Counted from the stretch's first letter, positions 16,470 to 26,234 are shown. The stretch: DNA of 41,182 bases from an uncultured Alphaproteobacteria bacterium (GCA_944392325.1 CALXWI010000008.1:1-41182), one strand, 5' to 3'. Notes: generated by a model from the letters alone, not told the origin. A program made the numbers and translations.

Positions 16470-16508
16470 AAAAAAATAAGCCTACCACTAAGGCAGGCTT
16501 ATTTTTTA
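16470..16508 (-). terminator. Intrinsic terminator of pgk
   Basis: Stem ATAAGCCT/AGGCTTAT (16476-16483 with 16495-16502) with A/T runs on both sides, so it could act in both directions. It follows the pgk stop codon. Confidence 0.85.
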
Positions 16509-16520
16509 CGCTTTTAAGGC

Positions 16521-17729
16521 TTATTTTTTCAAAACAACGACTCCGGGGAGCTCTTTGCCTTCCATCCATTCAAGGAAAGCGCCGCCAGCTGTCGAAATAT
16601 ATGAAAATTTATCAGCCACACCGGCATTGTCCAAAGCCGATACGGTATCACCACCGCCGGCAACGGTCATCAATTTGCCTTCTTGAGTCAAAATAGCGGC
16701 TTTTTCAGCTACTTTATTGGTAGCGTTGTCAAACGGTTTTAACTCAAATACGCCCAAAGGACCATTCCAGACCAAAGTCTTGCAGCCTTCAAGCTTGTGG
16801 TTGATGGACTCAATAGTTTTAGCGCCGACATCCATCAAAATCCAACCTTCAGCAGGAATTTCACTCAAGCCTACAGTCTTGTGCTCGGCCTCAGCCTTGA
16901 ACTCTTTGGAGACAACAACATCTTCCGGCAAAATGATTTCACAATGGTTGGCCTCAGCGGTCTTCATAATCTCTTTAGCGGTGTCAATCATATCCATCTG
17001 GACCAGAGAGTTGTTTTCATTAACCGTATCAATACCTTTGGCCTTCATAAAGGTATGAGCCATACCGCCGGAGATAACCAGCTTGTCAACTTTTTTAACC
17101 AGATTGTTGAGCAAATCAAGCTTGGTGGAAACCTTTGATCCGCCAACAATTGCCATTAACGGACGTTTGGGGTCGTTCAAACCTTTGGACAAGGCGTTGA
17201 CCTCTTCAGCCATCAGCAAGCCCATGGCTGCCGGACGCAATTTGGCAGCGGCTACCATTGATGCATGGGCGCGGTGTGCGGTCGAAAAAGCATCAGATAC
17301 GTAAACATCAACCGGCTTAACCAGCTCTTCGGCAAACTTTTCATCGCCCTTCTTTTCTTCATTATAAAAGCGCAGATTCTCAAGCAAAATAACCTCGTCA
17401 TTGCGCAGAGAGCGAATGGCGTCTTCAACCTTGGGGCCAATGCAGTCATCTACAAATACAACCTTTAAGCCCAAAGCTTTTTCCAAATCTTTAACAATAT
17501 GGCTCAATGAATTTTTCATATCGCCTTTGCCTTCCGGACGACCAAAGTGTGATACCACAACAACCTTGGCGCCTTTGCTCTTCAACAGTTTAATAGTCGG
17601 AACCGTGCGAACAATACGGGCATCATTGGTAACGTGGAAGTTTTCATCCATCGGAACATTAAGGTCGGCTCTTAACATAACGACCTTACCTGCTAAATTT
17701 CCTAAATCTTCAATTACTTTATATTCCAT
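16521..17729 (-). CDS. pgk: Phosphoglycerate kinase
   Basis: Glycolytic kinase converting 1,3-bisphosphoglycerate and ADP to 3-phosphoglycerate and ATP in the cytosol. Motifs: MLRADLNVPMD (substrate-binding Arg/Asp), SHFGRPEGK, AFSTAHRAHAS, GGSKVSTKLDLL, WNGPLGVFE and the nucleotide-binding GGGDTVSAL near the C-terminus. Length 402 residues, normal for the family. AAGGAAAAGGCA precedes the ATG. It lies downstream of gap on the same strand, with a strong hairpin between them, so transcript levels of the two may differ. Confidence 0.98.
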   Translation of the reverse strand: MEYKVIEDLGNLAGKVVMLRADLNVPMDENFHVTNDARIVRTVPTIKLLKSKGAKVVVVSHFGRPEGKGDMKNSLSHIVKDLEKALGLKVVFVDDCIGPKVEDAIRSLRNDEVILLENLRFYNEEKKGDEKFAEELVKPVDVYVSDAFSTAHRAHASMVAAAKLRPAAMGLLMAEEVNALSKGLNDPKRPLMAIVGGSKVSTKLDLLNNLVKKVDKLVISGGMAHTFMKAKGIDTVNENNSLVQMDMIDTAKEIMKTAEANHCEIILPEDVVVSKEFKAEAEHKTVGLSEIPAEGWILMDVGAKTIESINHKLEGCKTLVWNGPLGVFELKPFDNATNKVAEKAAILTQEGKLMTVAGGGDTVSALDNAGVADKFSYISTAGGAFLEWMEGKELPGVVVLKK

Positions 17730-17750
17730 TGCCTTTTCCTTAAGTTTAAT

Positions 17751-17820
17751 AAAAAAAGACTCCCCGCCTCAGCCATGCCGGACAGCCCAAACCTGACTGC
17801 CGGCAACTCCAAAGCGGGGA
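17751..17820 (-). terminator. Large hairpin terminator between gap and pgk
   Basis: Outer stem TCCCCGC/GCGGGGA (17814-17820 with 17761-17767) with a nested TGCCGG/CCGGCA arm, followed on the minus strand by GTCTTTTTTT. Partial read-through would set the ratio of gap to pgk transcript. Confidence 0.8.
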
Positions 17821-17828
17821 ATATAATA

Positions 17829-18851
<1,023 letters not shown>

Positions 18852-18924
18852 TTATAGTTAGTGTTATGTGCGGAAAACCCCCGCACCGGTCGTTTTTTTT
18901 CAATCCGAGCGTAATTTATCACAT

Positions 18925-18954
18925 TTTATATTTTTTTCAAGTTATATTTTTCAA
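18925..18954 (-). promoter_or_regulatory. Predicted promoter of gap
   Basis: On the minus strand TTGAAA (18954-18949) and TATAAA (18930-18925) are separated by 18 nt, each five of six to consensus. The -35 box lies three bases from the end of the cassette remnant at 18958. Confidence 0.55.
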
Positions 18955-18957
18955 ACG

Positions 18958-19033
18958 GGCGCCGTTTGAGCGGAGAGCCTCCGCGGGCATCAGTCACCGG
19001 TAGAGAGATTGGGGCAGAGAAAGCGCGATGCTC
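18958..19033 (-). pseudogene. Non-coding remnant of the EHRD/TDG N-terminal cassette
   Basis: Read on the minus strand in one frame this stretch encodes EHRAFSAPISLPVTDARGGSPLKR, closely matching the N-terminal modules of the 927-residue protein and the gene at 40935. There is no start codon or signal peptide, and it lies between the 19123 gene's terminator and the gap promoter. Its first half matches module 1 and its second half module 2 of the 927-residue gene. In the 49 bp from 18962, 44 match the copy beginning at 21661. It retains the hairpin GCGGAG-AGC-CTCCGC (18970-18984, forward strand). Confidence 0.8.
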
Positions 19034-19064
19034 GGATTGTGCACACAAATGTTTTGTGCCCTTT

Positions 19065-19101
19065 GAAAAAAAGGCTCACCATTTTGATGAGCCTTTTTTG
19101 T
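19065..19101 (-). terminator. Intrinsic terminator of the secreted-protein operon
   Basis: Stem AAGGCTCA/TGAGCCTT (19071-19078 with 19088-19095), flanked by an A run and a T run, so active on the minus strand and possibly on both. It ends the 21922-19123 transcription unit. Confidence 0.85.
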
Positions 19102-19122
19102 TTGATAAAAAATAGTATGAGG

Positions 19123-21906
19123 TTAAGTACATATACATTTATAATCACAAACAGCTATTACTTCTCCAAATAATCTGTTGGAAATACCTAGATAAGTTAG
19201 TTGTCCTGTTGTGCCATTACTACATCTAGAGGCACATTCTTGCTCGGCTAAAGCGTACGAGCTAAAGGCTCCCCCCTTACATTTTGAAGTGTTAGCTGTA
19301 CAAGGACCAGAGGGTCCACAAACAAAAATATCAGGGGTTAGACTTCCGCCGGAGCTGGATGAAGAGCTGCTAGAAAGACTCTTTTTGCAAGTGCCGGTGT
19401 AGCTATTCCAAGTGTAACCATACATACATTGACAAGCTTTGTATTTTCCGCCGCAAGATGAACCTGAACCACCGGAAATATGCGTCGATGAAGAATAGGT
19501 ACAGGTGTACTTGTAAGAGCTATCACAAGTAGAGCCTCCACCAGATGAACTGGTTGATAATATTGGAATAGAGTAACAGTTATCATGACCAAGATAACTT
19601 TCATATTCATCACCAAATAGCATATTTATATAGTAGTAATAATAGTATCCTGGATTACCATAATATTCAGAAGTCCAATAATAAAATTCGGTCCCTATTT
19701 TGTTTCCATTGACATTATAAAGTATGGAATTTATTGCCGATAAATTATTATAAATGGTGAGCAATTGTTCTTTATTAGGTAATTTTCCTTTTATGTTGTC
19801 ACAAAATACATGATTCTTACAAGCTTGATTTGCACTGGTCCAGTTCATTTCTCCTATATCTTTCATGGCGACATAGAAGTTCATACTGCTGGTTTTGACT
19901 CCAACGACATCATTATTGCAGCAGTAGTAATTGCCATTGGCGCCGTTAGATTTACCTGAGCAAGGAGAGTCTCCGCCTGATGAACTGGTTGACAATATCG
20001 GACGAACGTAGTTGCTATTTTGATCCATTCCACTTTGTATATCACCATCTGACATATATACAATGTAATGCCTATTTGTATACTCATATGAAGATGACCA
20101 ATACCAAAAATAACTTGTTATTTTACTTCCATTATTAGCGGAAAGTAAATTATTTATTGATGATTTATTATTGTAGATGGTTACTAATTGATCTTTAGTC
20201 GGTAATGTTCCTTTGGTATTTCCACAAAAACTATAGTTTTGACTTTGAGTATAAGCATTGTTCCAGTTCATTTCTCCTATATCTTTCATGGCGACATAGA
20301 AGTTCATACTGCTGGTTTTGACTCCCACGACATCATTATTGCAGCAGTAGTAATTGCCATTGGCGCCGTTAGATTTACCATCACAAGGACCACTGCTATT
20401 GGCGGTGCAAGTTCCATATACGCTATTCCAGGTGTAACCGTAGTCGCATTGGCAAGATTTGTACTTACCGTCGCAAGCTGTGCCGGAGCCACCGGTTTGA
20501 TTGGCTCCTGTACAAGTGTATTTATAGGATGTATCGCATTCACTTTCGCATGTACCGGTATAAATATTCCAGGTATAACCTGACATGCATTGGCAAGAAA
20601 TATATTTACCATTACAAGGTGTGCCGGCACCACCGGAAATATGTTTGCTGGAACTATAAGTACAATCATAACGATAATTAGAGCTACAATTTAGTTCACA
20701 TCTATTGGCTGCGCTGTTCCAGGTATAGTCACCCTCACAGCCGCAACGTTGATATTTTCCTCCGCAGGCTGAGCCTTCACCACCAAGAATATGTGTAGAA
20801 GAATTGGGAATACAATCAAATTTATACGTGGAGTCACAATTAATATCACATGTGCCACTAATTGCGTTCCAAATGTATCCGGATTGGCAACTGCAAGAAT
20901 AATATTTGCCGTCGCAAGATGTGCCGTAACCTCCTGAGAAACCTGTGCCAGTACAGTAGTATTTATAAGTGCTGGGGCAAGTACAGGCGTTATTGATGGA
21001 ACTCCAAGTATAAGGCGAAGTACAAGTACAGCGTTGATATTTACTATCGCAAGCTGAACCTTCACCCCCGCTGATGTGGGTGCTGTAGCTTTTGATACAA
21101 TCAAATTTATAAGATGGGTCACAACTAATATCACACGTACCAGTAAATGCATTCCAAGTATAACTACTCATGCAGCGACAAGATTTATATTTGCCATCGC
21201 AGGATGAGCCTTCACCGCCGGAAATGTGACCGGTATAGTCATAAGTACAAGAGTATTTATAGTCTGAGCCACACTGGGCTTTGTATTTGGTTCCACTGCA
21301 ACTGTTGCAGCTGGCCCCCAAAACATAACCTACAGGCAGGCTTGAAGCTGCCGTATATGGATAATCTGAGCAAAGTTTGCAACATTCTTTATACAAACCG
21401 TTACAGGAATCCCCTTTGCCTTGTTGATCATTCCCATTACAACTTTTGTTATAAGCAGAATCGCAAGTGTTTTTACAAGACTTATGGCAATTGCCGGAAT
21501 AAGGACAAATCTCTACGGCTTCCGAACCTCCGGGGCAAGGGGTGCAATCATAGCCTTCTTCTTTACAGCGGTCTTCGTTATCTAAGTTCCAACCTTCATC
21601 ATTCTCTAAACCGGCACAATTTCCCGCATCTGTTATAAAACACACGGACGCAAACAGACTCCGTTTGAGCGGAGAGCCTCCGCTGGCATCGGTTAGCGGT
21701 AGATAGATTGTGCCCAACAAATCGCGATGCTCAAGCTGGGGCGCCACCGAGGCGGTGGAGCCATCAGTCTCCGCCAGAGAGATTGGGGCAGACAAGTCGC
21801 GATGCTCAGATAGAGTTTGCGGCAAGGTGGAAGCTGGGCTCGGAGTACTGATAACCGTGGCAGATAATAGCACTGCTGTAAGGTTGAATTTATGAATACT
21901 TCTCAT
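19123..21906 (-). CDS. Large secreted Cys-rich repeat protein with two Lcl/DUF1566-like domains
   Basis: 927 residues. Signal peptide about 1-26, then two tandem EHRD modules (about 34-57 and 59-82) and an ASVCFITDAGNC motif (87-97). Next comes a Cys-rich head and then seven copies of a roughly 42-residue module (YKxxC, GGxGSxCxGKYxxCxC, GYTWN, TGTC) at about 216-500 and 798-840. Between copies six and seven sit two C-type-lectin-like Lcl/DUF1566-type domains (about 517-641 and 658-784), recognisable by LPTKDQL, WYWSSS and RPILS. A Ser run precedes the last Cys-rich tail. Extracellular and disulfide-rich; binding or adhesion is inference. The ATG has AAGGA eight bases upstream. It follows the 476-residue paralogue by 15 bases (one operon). 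Confidence 0.88.
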   Translation of the reverse strand: MRSIHKFNLTAVLLSATVISTPSPASTLPQTLSEHRDLSAPISLAETDGSTASVAPQLEHRDLLGTIYLPLTDASGGSPLKRSLFASVCFITDAGNCAGLENDEGWNLDNEDRCKEEGYDCTPCPGGSEAVEICPYSGNCHKSCKNTCDSAYNKSCNGNDQQGKGDSCNGLYKECCKLCSDYPYTAASSLPVGYVLGASCNSCSGTKYKAQCGSDYKYSCTYDYTGHISGGEGSSCDGKYKSCRCMSSYTWNAFTGTCDISCDPSYKFDCIKSYSTHISGGEGSACDSKYQRCTCTSPYTWSSINNACTCPSTYKYYCTGTGFSGGYGTSCDGKYYSCSCQSGYIWNAISGTCDINCDSTYKFDCIPNSSTHILGGEGSACGGKYQRCGCEGDYTWNSAANRCELNCSSNYRYDCTYSSSKHISGGAGTPCNGKYISCQCMSGYTWNIYTGTCESECDTSYKYTCTGANQTGGSGTACDGKYKSCQCDYGYTWNSVYGTCTANSSGPCDGKSNGANGNYYCCNNDVVGVKTSSMNFYVAMKDIGEMNWNNAYTQSQNYSFCGNTKGTLPTKDQLVTIYNNKSSINNLLSANNGSKITSYFWYWSSSYEYTNRHYIVYMSDGDIQSGMDQNSNYVRPILSTSSSGGDSPCSGKSNGANGNYYCCNNDVVGVKTSSMNFYVAMKDIGEMNWTSANQACKNHVFCDNIKGKLPNKEQLLTIYNNLSAINSILYNVNGNKIGTEFYYWTSEYYGNPGYYYYYYINMLFGDEYESYLGHDNCYSIPILSTSSSGGGSTCDSSYKYTCTYSSSTHISGGSGSSCGGKYKACQCMYGYTWNSYTGTCKKSLSSSSSSSSGGSLTPDIFVCGPSGPCTANTSKCKGGAFSSYALAEQECASRCSNGTTGQLTYLGISNRLFGEVIAVCDYKCICT
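19840..19956. repeat. 117-bp intragenic repeat, copy 1
   Basis: Identical to 20263-20379 at 116 of 117 positions. It encodes the shared start of the two Lcl-like domains (GKSNGANGNYYCCNNDVVG through KDIGEMNW). Such identity, including synonymous positions, points to recent duplication or gene conversion. Confidence 0.95.
20263..20379. repeat. 117-bp intragenic repeat, copy 2
   Basis: Partner of 19840-19956, offset 423 bp, which is the length of one domain plus linker. The sequence between the copies is diverged. Confidence 0.95.
21645..21807 (-). repeat. Tandem palindromic cassettes (modules 1 and 2) in the 927-residue gene
   Basis: Two related DNA cassettes, each beginning GAGCATCGCGA on the minus strand (ending at forward 21807 and 21732). 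Module 1 carries the hairpin CCACCG-AGG-CGGTGG (21744-21758), module 2 AGCGGAG-AGC-CTCCGCT (21668-21684). Both are translated in frame. Related copies are at 18958-19033 and 41106-41182. Confidence 0.85.
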
Positions 21907-21921
21907 GACTTGAATCCTTAA

Positions 21922-23352
21922 TTATTGCAAAGCCTCAATACCTACTGTGCACCAGCCTCCTACAACACCTGTTTTGAGACCATTAAATACACTGCAATCA
22001 AAGTTTGATAGGCATTCTTCTTTAGTATTAAAATATGCTTTCTTCATACCTATTTCATATTCTGAAACTATTTCTCCCATTAAACATGATGCTCTGTCTG
22101 ATATTATTTGTTGAGAGCGAACATCATAGAGAGCTTGTTCACACTTACATGTTGGTGTATATCTGCCATCGCTAAGTTGACGACAACCATTCAAGTTACA
22201 ATCCTTTCTAGCGATACGCCAATATGAGCACTCATAACAGGTGACTGATTGACAGTTGCTTTGCCCAGAATGTGTTAGTAATATCCCTGGTGAACAATTT
22301 GGCTTATCTATACTATAAGTACCGTAACATCGACATTTTTCGCATTCTCCGTTTACAAGACCATATCCCTCTTGACAATGGATGCCACTACCGGAAGAAG
22401 ATGAAGAACTTCCGCTAGAGCCACTTGATGATGAACCTGAACTACTTGATGATGAAGAGCTGCTTGAGCCTGAACTACTTGATGAAGAACCGCTTGAACT
22501 ACCTGACGAAGAACTTCCGCTAGAACCACTAGATGAACTTGAGGAGCTTGGCTCAGGTGGTTGATTACAACATTGACGGGTGCCGCCGCAACCATCGGAG
22601 CAGGCATAAGTGCCATAGTAGCAGCCGGTTTCATCACTATAAGGGTTACAGCACGCTTGGCAGGAAGAATAAAGCGTCTCACCATTCCATGTACAAGAAA
22701 TTGCCCCGGCCGCAGGCCCACATTCACATCTTTTGAAATTATCAGGGCATTTACAGTTACGATATTTGCCATTACAAGAAGCACCTACGCCCTGTAAAGG
22801 CGGAGGGCAAGCAACCAAGCTTGGGTCACAAATACATTTTTCAAAATAAGTGTGATCATAAGGGCAATAATTGTGTGGAATTTCAAGTTCTTTACAATCT
22901 CTTATGGTCTTTAAATAACCTTCCCAGTCACAACGCTTGGGGTTGTCTACGCACCAGGCATCATTAGGATCACAACCACCAGAGCTTGAAGAACTACTGC
23001 CAGAGCTCCCTGGTGGCGGGCTAATGGGATCTGGAGAATTGCTGCCGTCAAATTCTCGGCCCCGGCACTCACCCGTATCAGTCACAAAGCAGACATTAGC
23101 CACTAAGGTTGATGTTTGTGGCAAATTTAGAGAGAAAAAATGTGGAGATGGGCTTGCGGCAACTAGGTGTGTGTGTGATTTTTGGTTACTCTTTGGTGAA
23201 AGAGTAACTGTATTGCAGATAGATGTAGACGTTGCCGAAGCACCTGTATAATCAAGGAGGCTTGCTCCGTTTAATGATGCAAACGAAGTTTCTGCACCTA
23301 TAATGGTCAAACAGGTTGCAGATAACAGCAGAATAGTTCTGATATTCTTCAT
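21922..23352 (-). CDS. Secreted Cys-rich protein with long Ser/Gly linker
   Basis: 476 residues. Signal peptide MKNIRTILLLSATCLTIIGAETSFA, then a spacer ending in LPQTSTLVANVCFVTDTGEC, the same VCF-TDxGxC motif as in the 927-residue protein, but without an intact EHRD module. Two Cys-rich regions (about 128-265 and 325-476) flank a Ser/Gly-only linker of roughly 55 residues encoded at 22382-22550. Unlike its neighbours it lacks an Lcl-like domain. First gene of the operon with the 927-residue protein. GGGGTGG serves as ribosome binding site. Extracellular location is well supported; the function is unknown. Confidence 0.85.
   Translation of the reverse strand: MKNIRTILLLSATCLTIIGAETSFASLNGASLLDYTGASATSTSICNTVTLSPKSNQKSHTHLVAASPSPHFFSLNLPQTSTLVANVCFVTDTGECRGREFDGSNSPDPISPPPGSSGSSSSSSGGCDPNDAWCVDNPKRCDWEGYLKTIRDCKELEIPHNYCPYDHTYFEKCICDPSLVACPPPLQGVGASCNGKYRNCKCPDNFKRCECGPAAGAISCTWNGETLYSSCQACCNPYSDETGCYYGTYACSDGCGGTRQCCNQPPEPSSSSSSSGSSGSSSSGSSSGSSSSSSGSSSSSSSSSSGSSSSGSSGSSSSSSGSGIHCQEGYGLVNGECEKCRCYGTYSIDKPNCSPGILLTHSGQSNCQSVTCYECSYWRIARKDCNLNGCRQLSDGRYTPTCKCEQALYDVRSQQIISDRASCLMGEIVSEYEIGMKKAYFNTKEECLSNFDCSVFNGLKTGVVGGWCTVGIEALQ
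22382..22550. repeat. Low-complexity Ser/Gly-codon repeat
   Basis: Degenerate trinucleotide repeat encoding only Ser and Gly on the minus strand, using AGT, AGC, TCT and TCA codons in mixed order. It forms a flexible linker inside the 476-residue protein and is a candidate for length variation. Long spurious ORFs rich in Glu/Leu/Pro on the plus strand are its mirror image. Confidence 0.9.
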
Positions 23353-23390
23353 AATACCACCCCTAATTATAGTTTATCTCCACGAATCCT

Positions 23391-23419
23391 ATAATAACAA
23401 AAAAAATAATTCTTGTAAA
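23391..23419 (-). promoter_or_regulatory. Predicted promoter of the secreted-protein operon
   Basis: On the minus strand TTTACA (23419-23414) and TATTAT (23396-23391) are separated by 17 nt. The bases from the -10 onward (TATTATAGGATTCGTGGA) strongly resemble those at the promoter at 40869-40897 (TATGATAAGATTCGTAGGA), which drives another member of the family. Confidence 0.75.
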
Positions 23420-23517
23420 TAGTGTATTTTTGAAAAAATTGAAAATTGTGGCAGAATATATGTCTTTTGCCTCTCTGTGGCTTTTAAAACCGCCTTAATT
23501 TTGATGTTTTACGCGTA

Positions 23518-23557
23518 CAAAAAAATCCCCGAAGCCGCAAACTTCGGGGATTTTTTT
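23518..23557 (-). terminator. Intrinsic terminator of the 862-residue orphan gene
   Basis: 11-bp stem AATCCCCGAAG/CTTCGGGGATT (23524-23534 with 23542-23552) with A and T runs on either side. Its T run overlaps the stop codon of the gene at 23556. Confidence 0.9.
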
Positions 23558-26144
23558 AGTGTACTTTCGCTCCAACCAAATTGGGCGGAATACGATTATG
23601 CTCTCGTCCCGCCGGCGGAAGTTCCGGATAAGGAATTCTGGTGCCTTGGGAGCTTAAAAACAAAGTGTTTGGCGGAATGACATCCTCAAAGCTGCCGTCT
23701 GATTTTTGGACTTGCGGTTTTTCGTAGCAGATGCGCATTCCCTCGCGCAAATCACACTGCGGATAGCGCTTATAGCTGCCATCAGCTCCGGCGACTAAAT
23801 AGGGATTATGGCAATCCAAGCCTTCAATAGTGGTTAAATGTTCAAACTTATGATTATCCGGCTCCCAAGGTTTCCATTGGACGGTAACAACTAAGCGGTT
23901 GCCGCGGTTATAGGAAAGCGGGTCGGGACTTGCTACCGCGTATTTTAACGGGTCGTTGTGGTGTACCGAGTTGTCTTCATCTCCGGCTGGCCATTGCCCC
24001 TTAGCCAGCAAAACCGAGACTAATTTGTGCGGAGATGCCGCATTATTTTTGAACTCATCAGCAACAGCCGCGGCCGTTTTAGAATTATGCTTTTTGAAAT
24101 CTGCCCAATGATAGCGCTTTTTGGCGGCACTGATATCTAATCCTTTGAGGTCTTCAGAGGGGTGATAAAGCTCCATATAGGTCTTAAACAAATAATCATC
24201 CCTATTCCATTTGTATTTGGCTTTTAATGATGGAAGAGATGAGCCGCTAACGCCATAGGCTTGGGAAAAGAGGGTATCATCAATCTTATCATTATCGTAT
24301 TCTTTACTAATGCCGGCTAAAAGTCCTAAGGTTTTATAAGCCTTTTGATATGGGGTGAGCGACAAGGCGGAAGTATCAGCATCTTTGCCGTCCAAGACAT
24401 TGCCGACTAATGGCTCAAAATTAGCATCAGCTCCCAGCAGACGGCGATACTCCTCGCGATTTTGGTTAATATAAAGGCGGTCGCGGGTATCAAACTTGAC
24501 CTCGCCGTGCAGAGAAAAAGCTCTGCCGTCGGCCAGACTTCTCAGCATTGCGGTCAAAGGCTTGGAGCGGATTTGGCGGCGGGTAGAAACCTTAAACTCT
24601 TGGCGGCGGATACGATAGCCCAAAGCTTGGTGCAATTTATCCATCATCTTAGTATCGGGGATTTGATCTTGGCCTAAGCAATGGAGCTCTACACTGCGCA
24701 GTAAAACCAATTTGGCAACGGCCGGCGACAACGTAGTTGAGCAAAAACGCAAGGCCTCAGGAACGCTCAGCTCTTGGTTAAACATACTCTCGGTTAATTG
24801 CCGGTAATAGTTATCGGTGGCATAGTATTTGATAAGTTCGTAGTAATTATTACGAAAATCTTGCCACAAGGTGCCATCAGACTTAACCGCATCTACAACT
24901 TGTTGGCGCGCCTCTAAAAGCTTTTTATCCCCTTTGGGACCAAAGCTCTGACATAAACTCGTAAACTCCTGACGCGAAGTTTGCGCATCTTGGTTATGCC
25001 CTTGGGCCGGAGCCAGCAAGCTCAAACAATCTGCCGGAGAAAGCTTTTGCAAACCCTGTTTGATTAGAGAATCGGCGTCTTTGGCGTTTTGGGCGATTAT
25101 TTTATCAAGCGAAGCTAATTTTTGCTGTTGTTCGGCCTGTGCTGAATTCTGTATTAGCATTTGGTACTTGGCTTGCAGCAAGCTTTGCAGAGCCTGAAGT
25201 TTAGCGGCATCGGCTTGCAAAATATTATATGCCGCAAGCTCGGCTTTGAAAGCATCCTTTTGTTCCGGCGTAAACTTGAGACTACCGATACCTAAAAGTT
25301 CTTTTAATTCCTTTTCCTTGACTTTGGCTTGAGCGGAGGTCTTGTGCGGCTCGGTCGGAGTGAAAGAGAGCTCGCCATTGGCTTGCAGTTTTTTGTAAAT
25401 GGCGGTAACGGTTTTCTCATTTTTTAGGGCCTCGGTTGACATGCCCAGCAAATAGTTTTTGCCGCGGGAATACAACGGCATGCGCAAGGTTTTGCCTTCA
25501 GCAAAGGTCAAAGTAAAAAAGTTGGACTTGCCGTCTTGCTCCAAGCGCAAAGATGATAAACTATCAAGATGTTCGGCGATAAATGCGTCTTCCGCCGTGG
25601 GAGATTTTTTGGAGGACAAACGGCGAGATGCCTCAGAAAGGATAAAAGTTTTGATGTTATCCAGCGCGCTGTCTTGCTTTTTTTGTTTGGCGGCGGACTG
25701 TTTGTCTTGTTTTTGCGATTGGGCGGCCGAACGAAGCAACTTATCAAGAGCTTTAGCATCAAAACTCGGCTGAGCAGTTTTGCTATCCTCCGTTTTAGCC
25801 TGAAGTTGATGTTTTAGCTTTTGGGCTTGTATAATTGTGCTCAAAGATTGCTGCAGGGATTGAGTATCAAGAAAAGCAAAATCATTATCAACCAAGCAAG
25901 ACATAAGCGATGCCGCGCCCTCTTCCGTCGTGCTTAACTGCGATACCGAAAGAGCATTGGTAAGAGAGGTGCGAATCTTATCAGCCAGCGCGGATAAATC
26001 TTTGCGGTTGTCGGCGCTGTAAATAAGGTAAGCATCGATTAAATTTTCCAGCGCATCGGCGTCAGATAAGTTTTTATCTTTGGCCAAGGTGTTAAGGTTG
26101 TGGCTTAGTTGGTAAAAAATTTCCAGTCTATCGTATCCGGGCAT
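23556..26144 (-). CDS. Unrecognised 862-residue cytoplasmic protein
   Basis: Not recognised. No signal peptide or membrane segments. The first half is Gln/Lys/Ala-rich and predicted helical, with probable coiled coils (QAKYQMLIQNSAQAEQQQKLASLDKIIAQ). The second half is more globular, rich in Tyr/Asp/Arg. It ends in a Pro-rich segment (VIPPNTLFLSSQGTRIPYPELPPAGRE). A YHWADFKKH patch and several Trp/His residues stand out, but I see no catalytic motif. It resembles the 646-residue orphan in composition only. Single gene with a strong promoter. Large size without known motifs would fit a structural or effector-like lineage protein, but that is a guess. Confidence 0.75.
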   Translation of the reverse strand: MPGYDRLEIFYQLSHNLNTLAKDKNLSDADALENLIDAYLIYSADNRKDLSALADKIRTSLTNALSVSQLSTTEEGAASLMSCLVDNDFAFLDTQSLQQSLSTIIQAQKLKHQLQAKTEDSKTAQPSFDAKALDKLLRSAAQSQKQDKQSAAKQKKQDSALDNIKTFILSEASRRLSSKKSPTAEDAFIAEHLDSLSSLRLEQDGKSNFFTLTFAEGKTLRMPLYSRGKNYLLGMSTEALKNEKTVTAIYKKLQANGELSFTPTEPHKTSAQAKVKEKELKELLGIGSLKFTPEQKDAFKAELAAYNILQADAAKLQALQSLLQAKYQMLIQNSAQAEQQQKLASLDKIIAQNAKDADSLIKQGLQKLSPADCLSLLAPAQGHNQDAQTSRQEFTSLCQSFGPKGDKKLLEARQQVVDAVKSDGTLWQDFRNNYYELIKYYATDNYYRQLTESMFNQELSVPEALRFCSTTLSPAVAKLVLLRSVELHCLGQDQIPDTKMMDKLHQALGYRIRRQEFKVSTRRQIRSKPLTAMLRSLADGRAFSLHGEVKFDTRDRLYINQNREEYRRLLGADANFEPLVGNVLDGKDADTSALSLTPYQKAYKTLGLLAGISKEYDNDKIDDTLFSQAYGVSGSSLPSLKAKYKWNRDDYLFKTYMELYHPSEDLKGLDISAAKKRYHWADFKKHNSKTAAAVADEFKNNAASPHKLVSVLLAKGQWPAGDEDNSVHHNDPLKYAVASPDPLSYNRGNRLVVTVQWKPWEPDNHKFEHLTTIEGLDCHNPYLVAGADGSYKRYPQCDLREGMRICYEKPQVQKSDGSFEDVIPPNTLFLSSQGTRIPYPELPPAGREHNRIPPNLVGAKVH

Positions 26145-26182
26145 AGTGGCATCTTTCTGTTGCTAATAATTATCTTAGTATT

Positions 26183-26211
26183 ATTATACAAAATAATTAA
26201 AAAATTGACAA
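26183..26211 (-). promoter_or_regulatory. Predicted strong promoter of the 862-residue orphan gene
   Basis: On the minus strand TTGTCA (26211-26206, five of six) and consensus TATAAT (26188-26183) are separated by 17 nt. It is divergent from the promoter at 26235. Confidence 0.8.
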
Positions 26212-26234
26212 TAATATTTAATTAAATAATTTTC

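Noticed and set aside
18868-18901. Forward-strand terminator upstream of gap
   Set aside because: A GC hairpin with a T run exists on the plus strand, but no plus-strand gene ends there; it is more likely a 5' leader hairpin of gap.
20239-21152. Long ORFs in other frames across the 927-residue gene
   Set aside because: They arise because the gene is repetitive. Signal peptide, Cys pattern and ribosome binding site all favour the minus-strand 927-residue frame.
22382-22797. Long plus-strand ORFs rich in Glu, Leu and Pro
   Set aside because: They are the complement of the Ser/Gly-coding repeat in the 476-residue secreted protein, without promoter or ribosome binding site.
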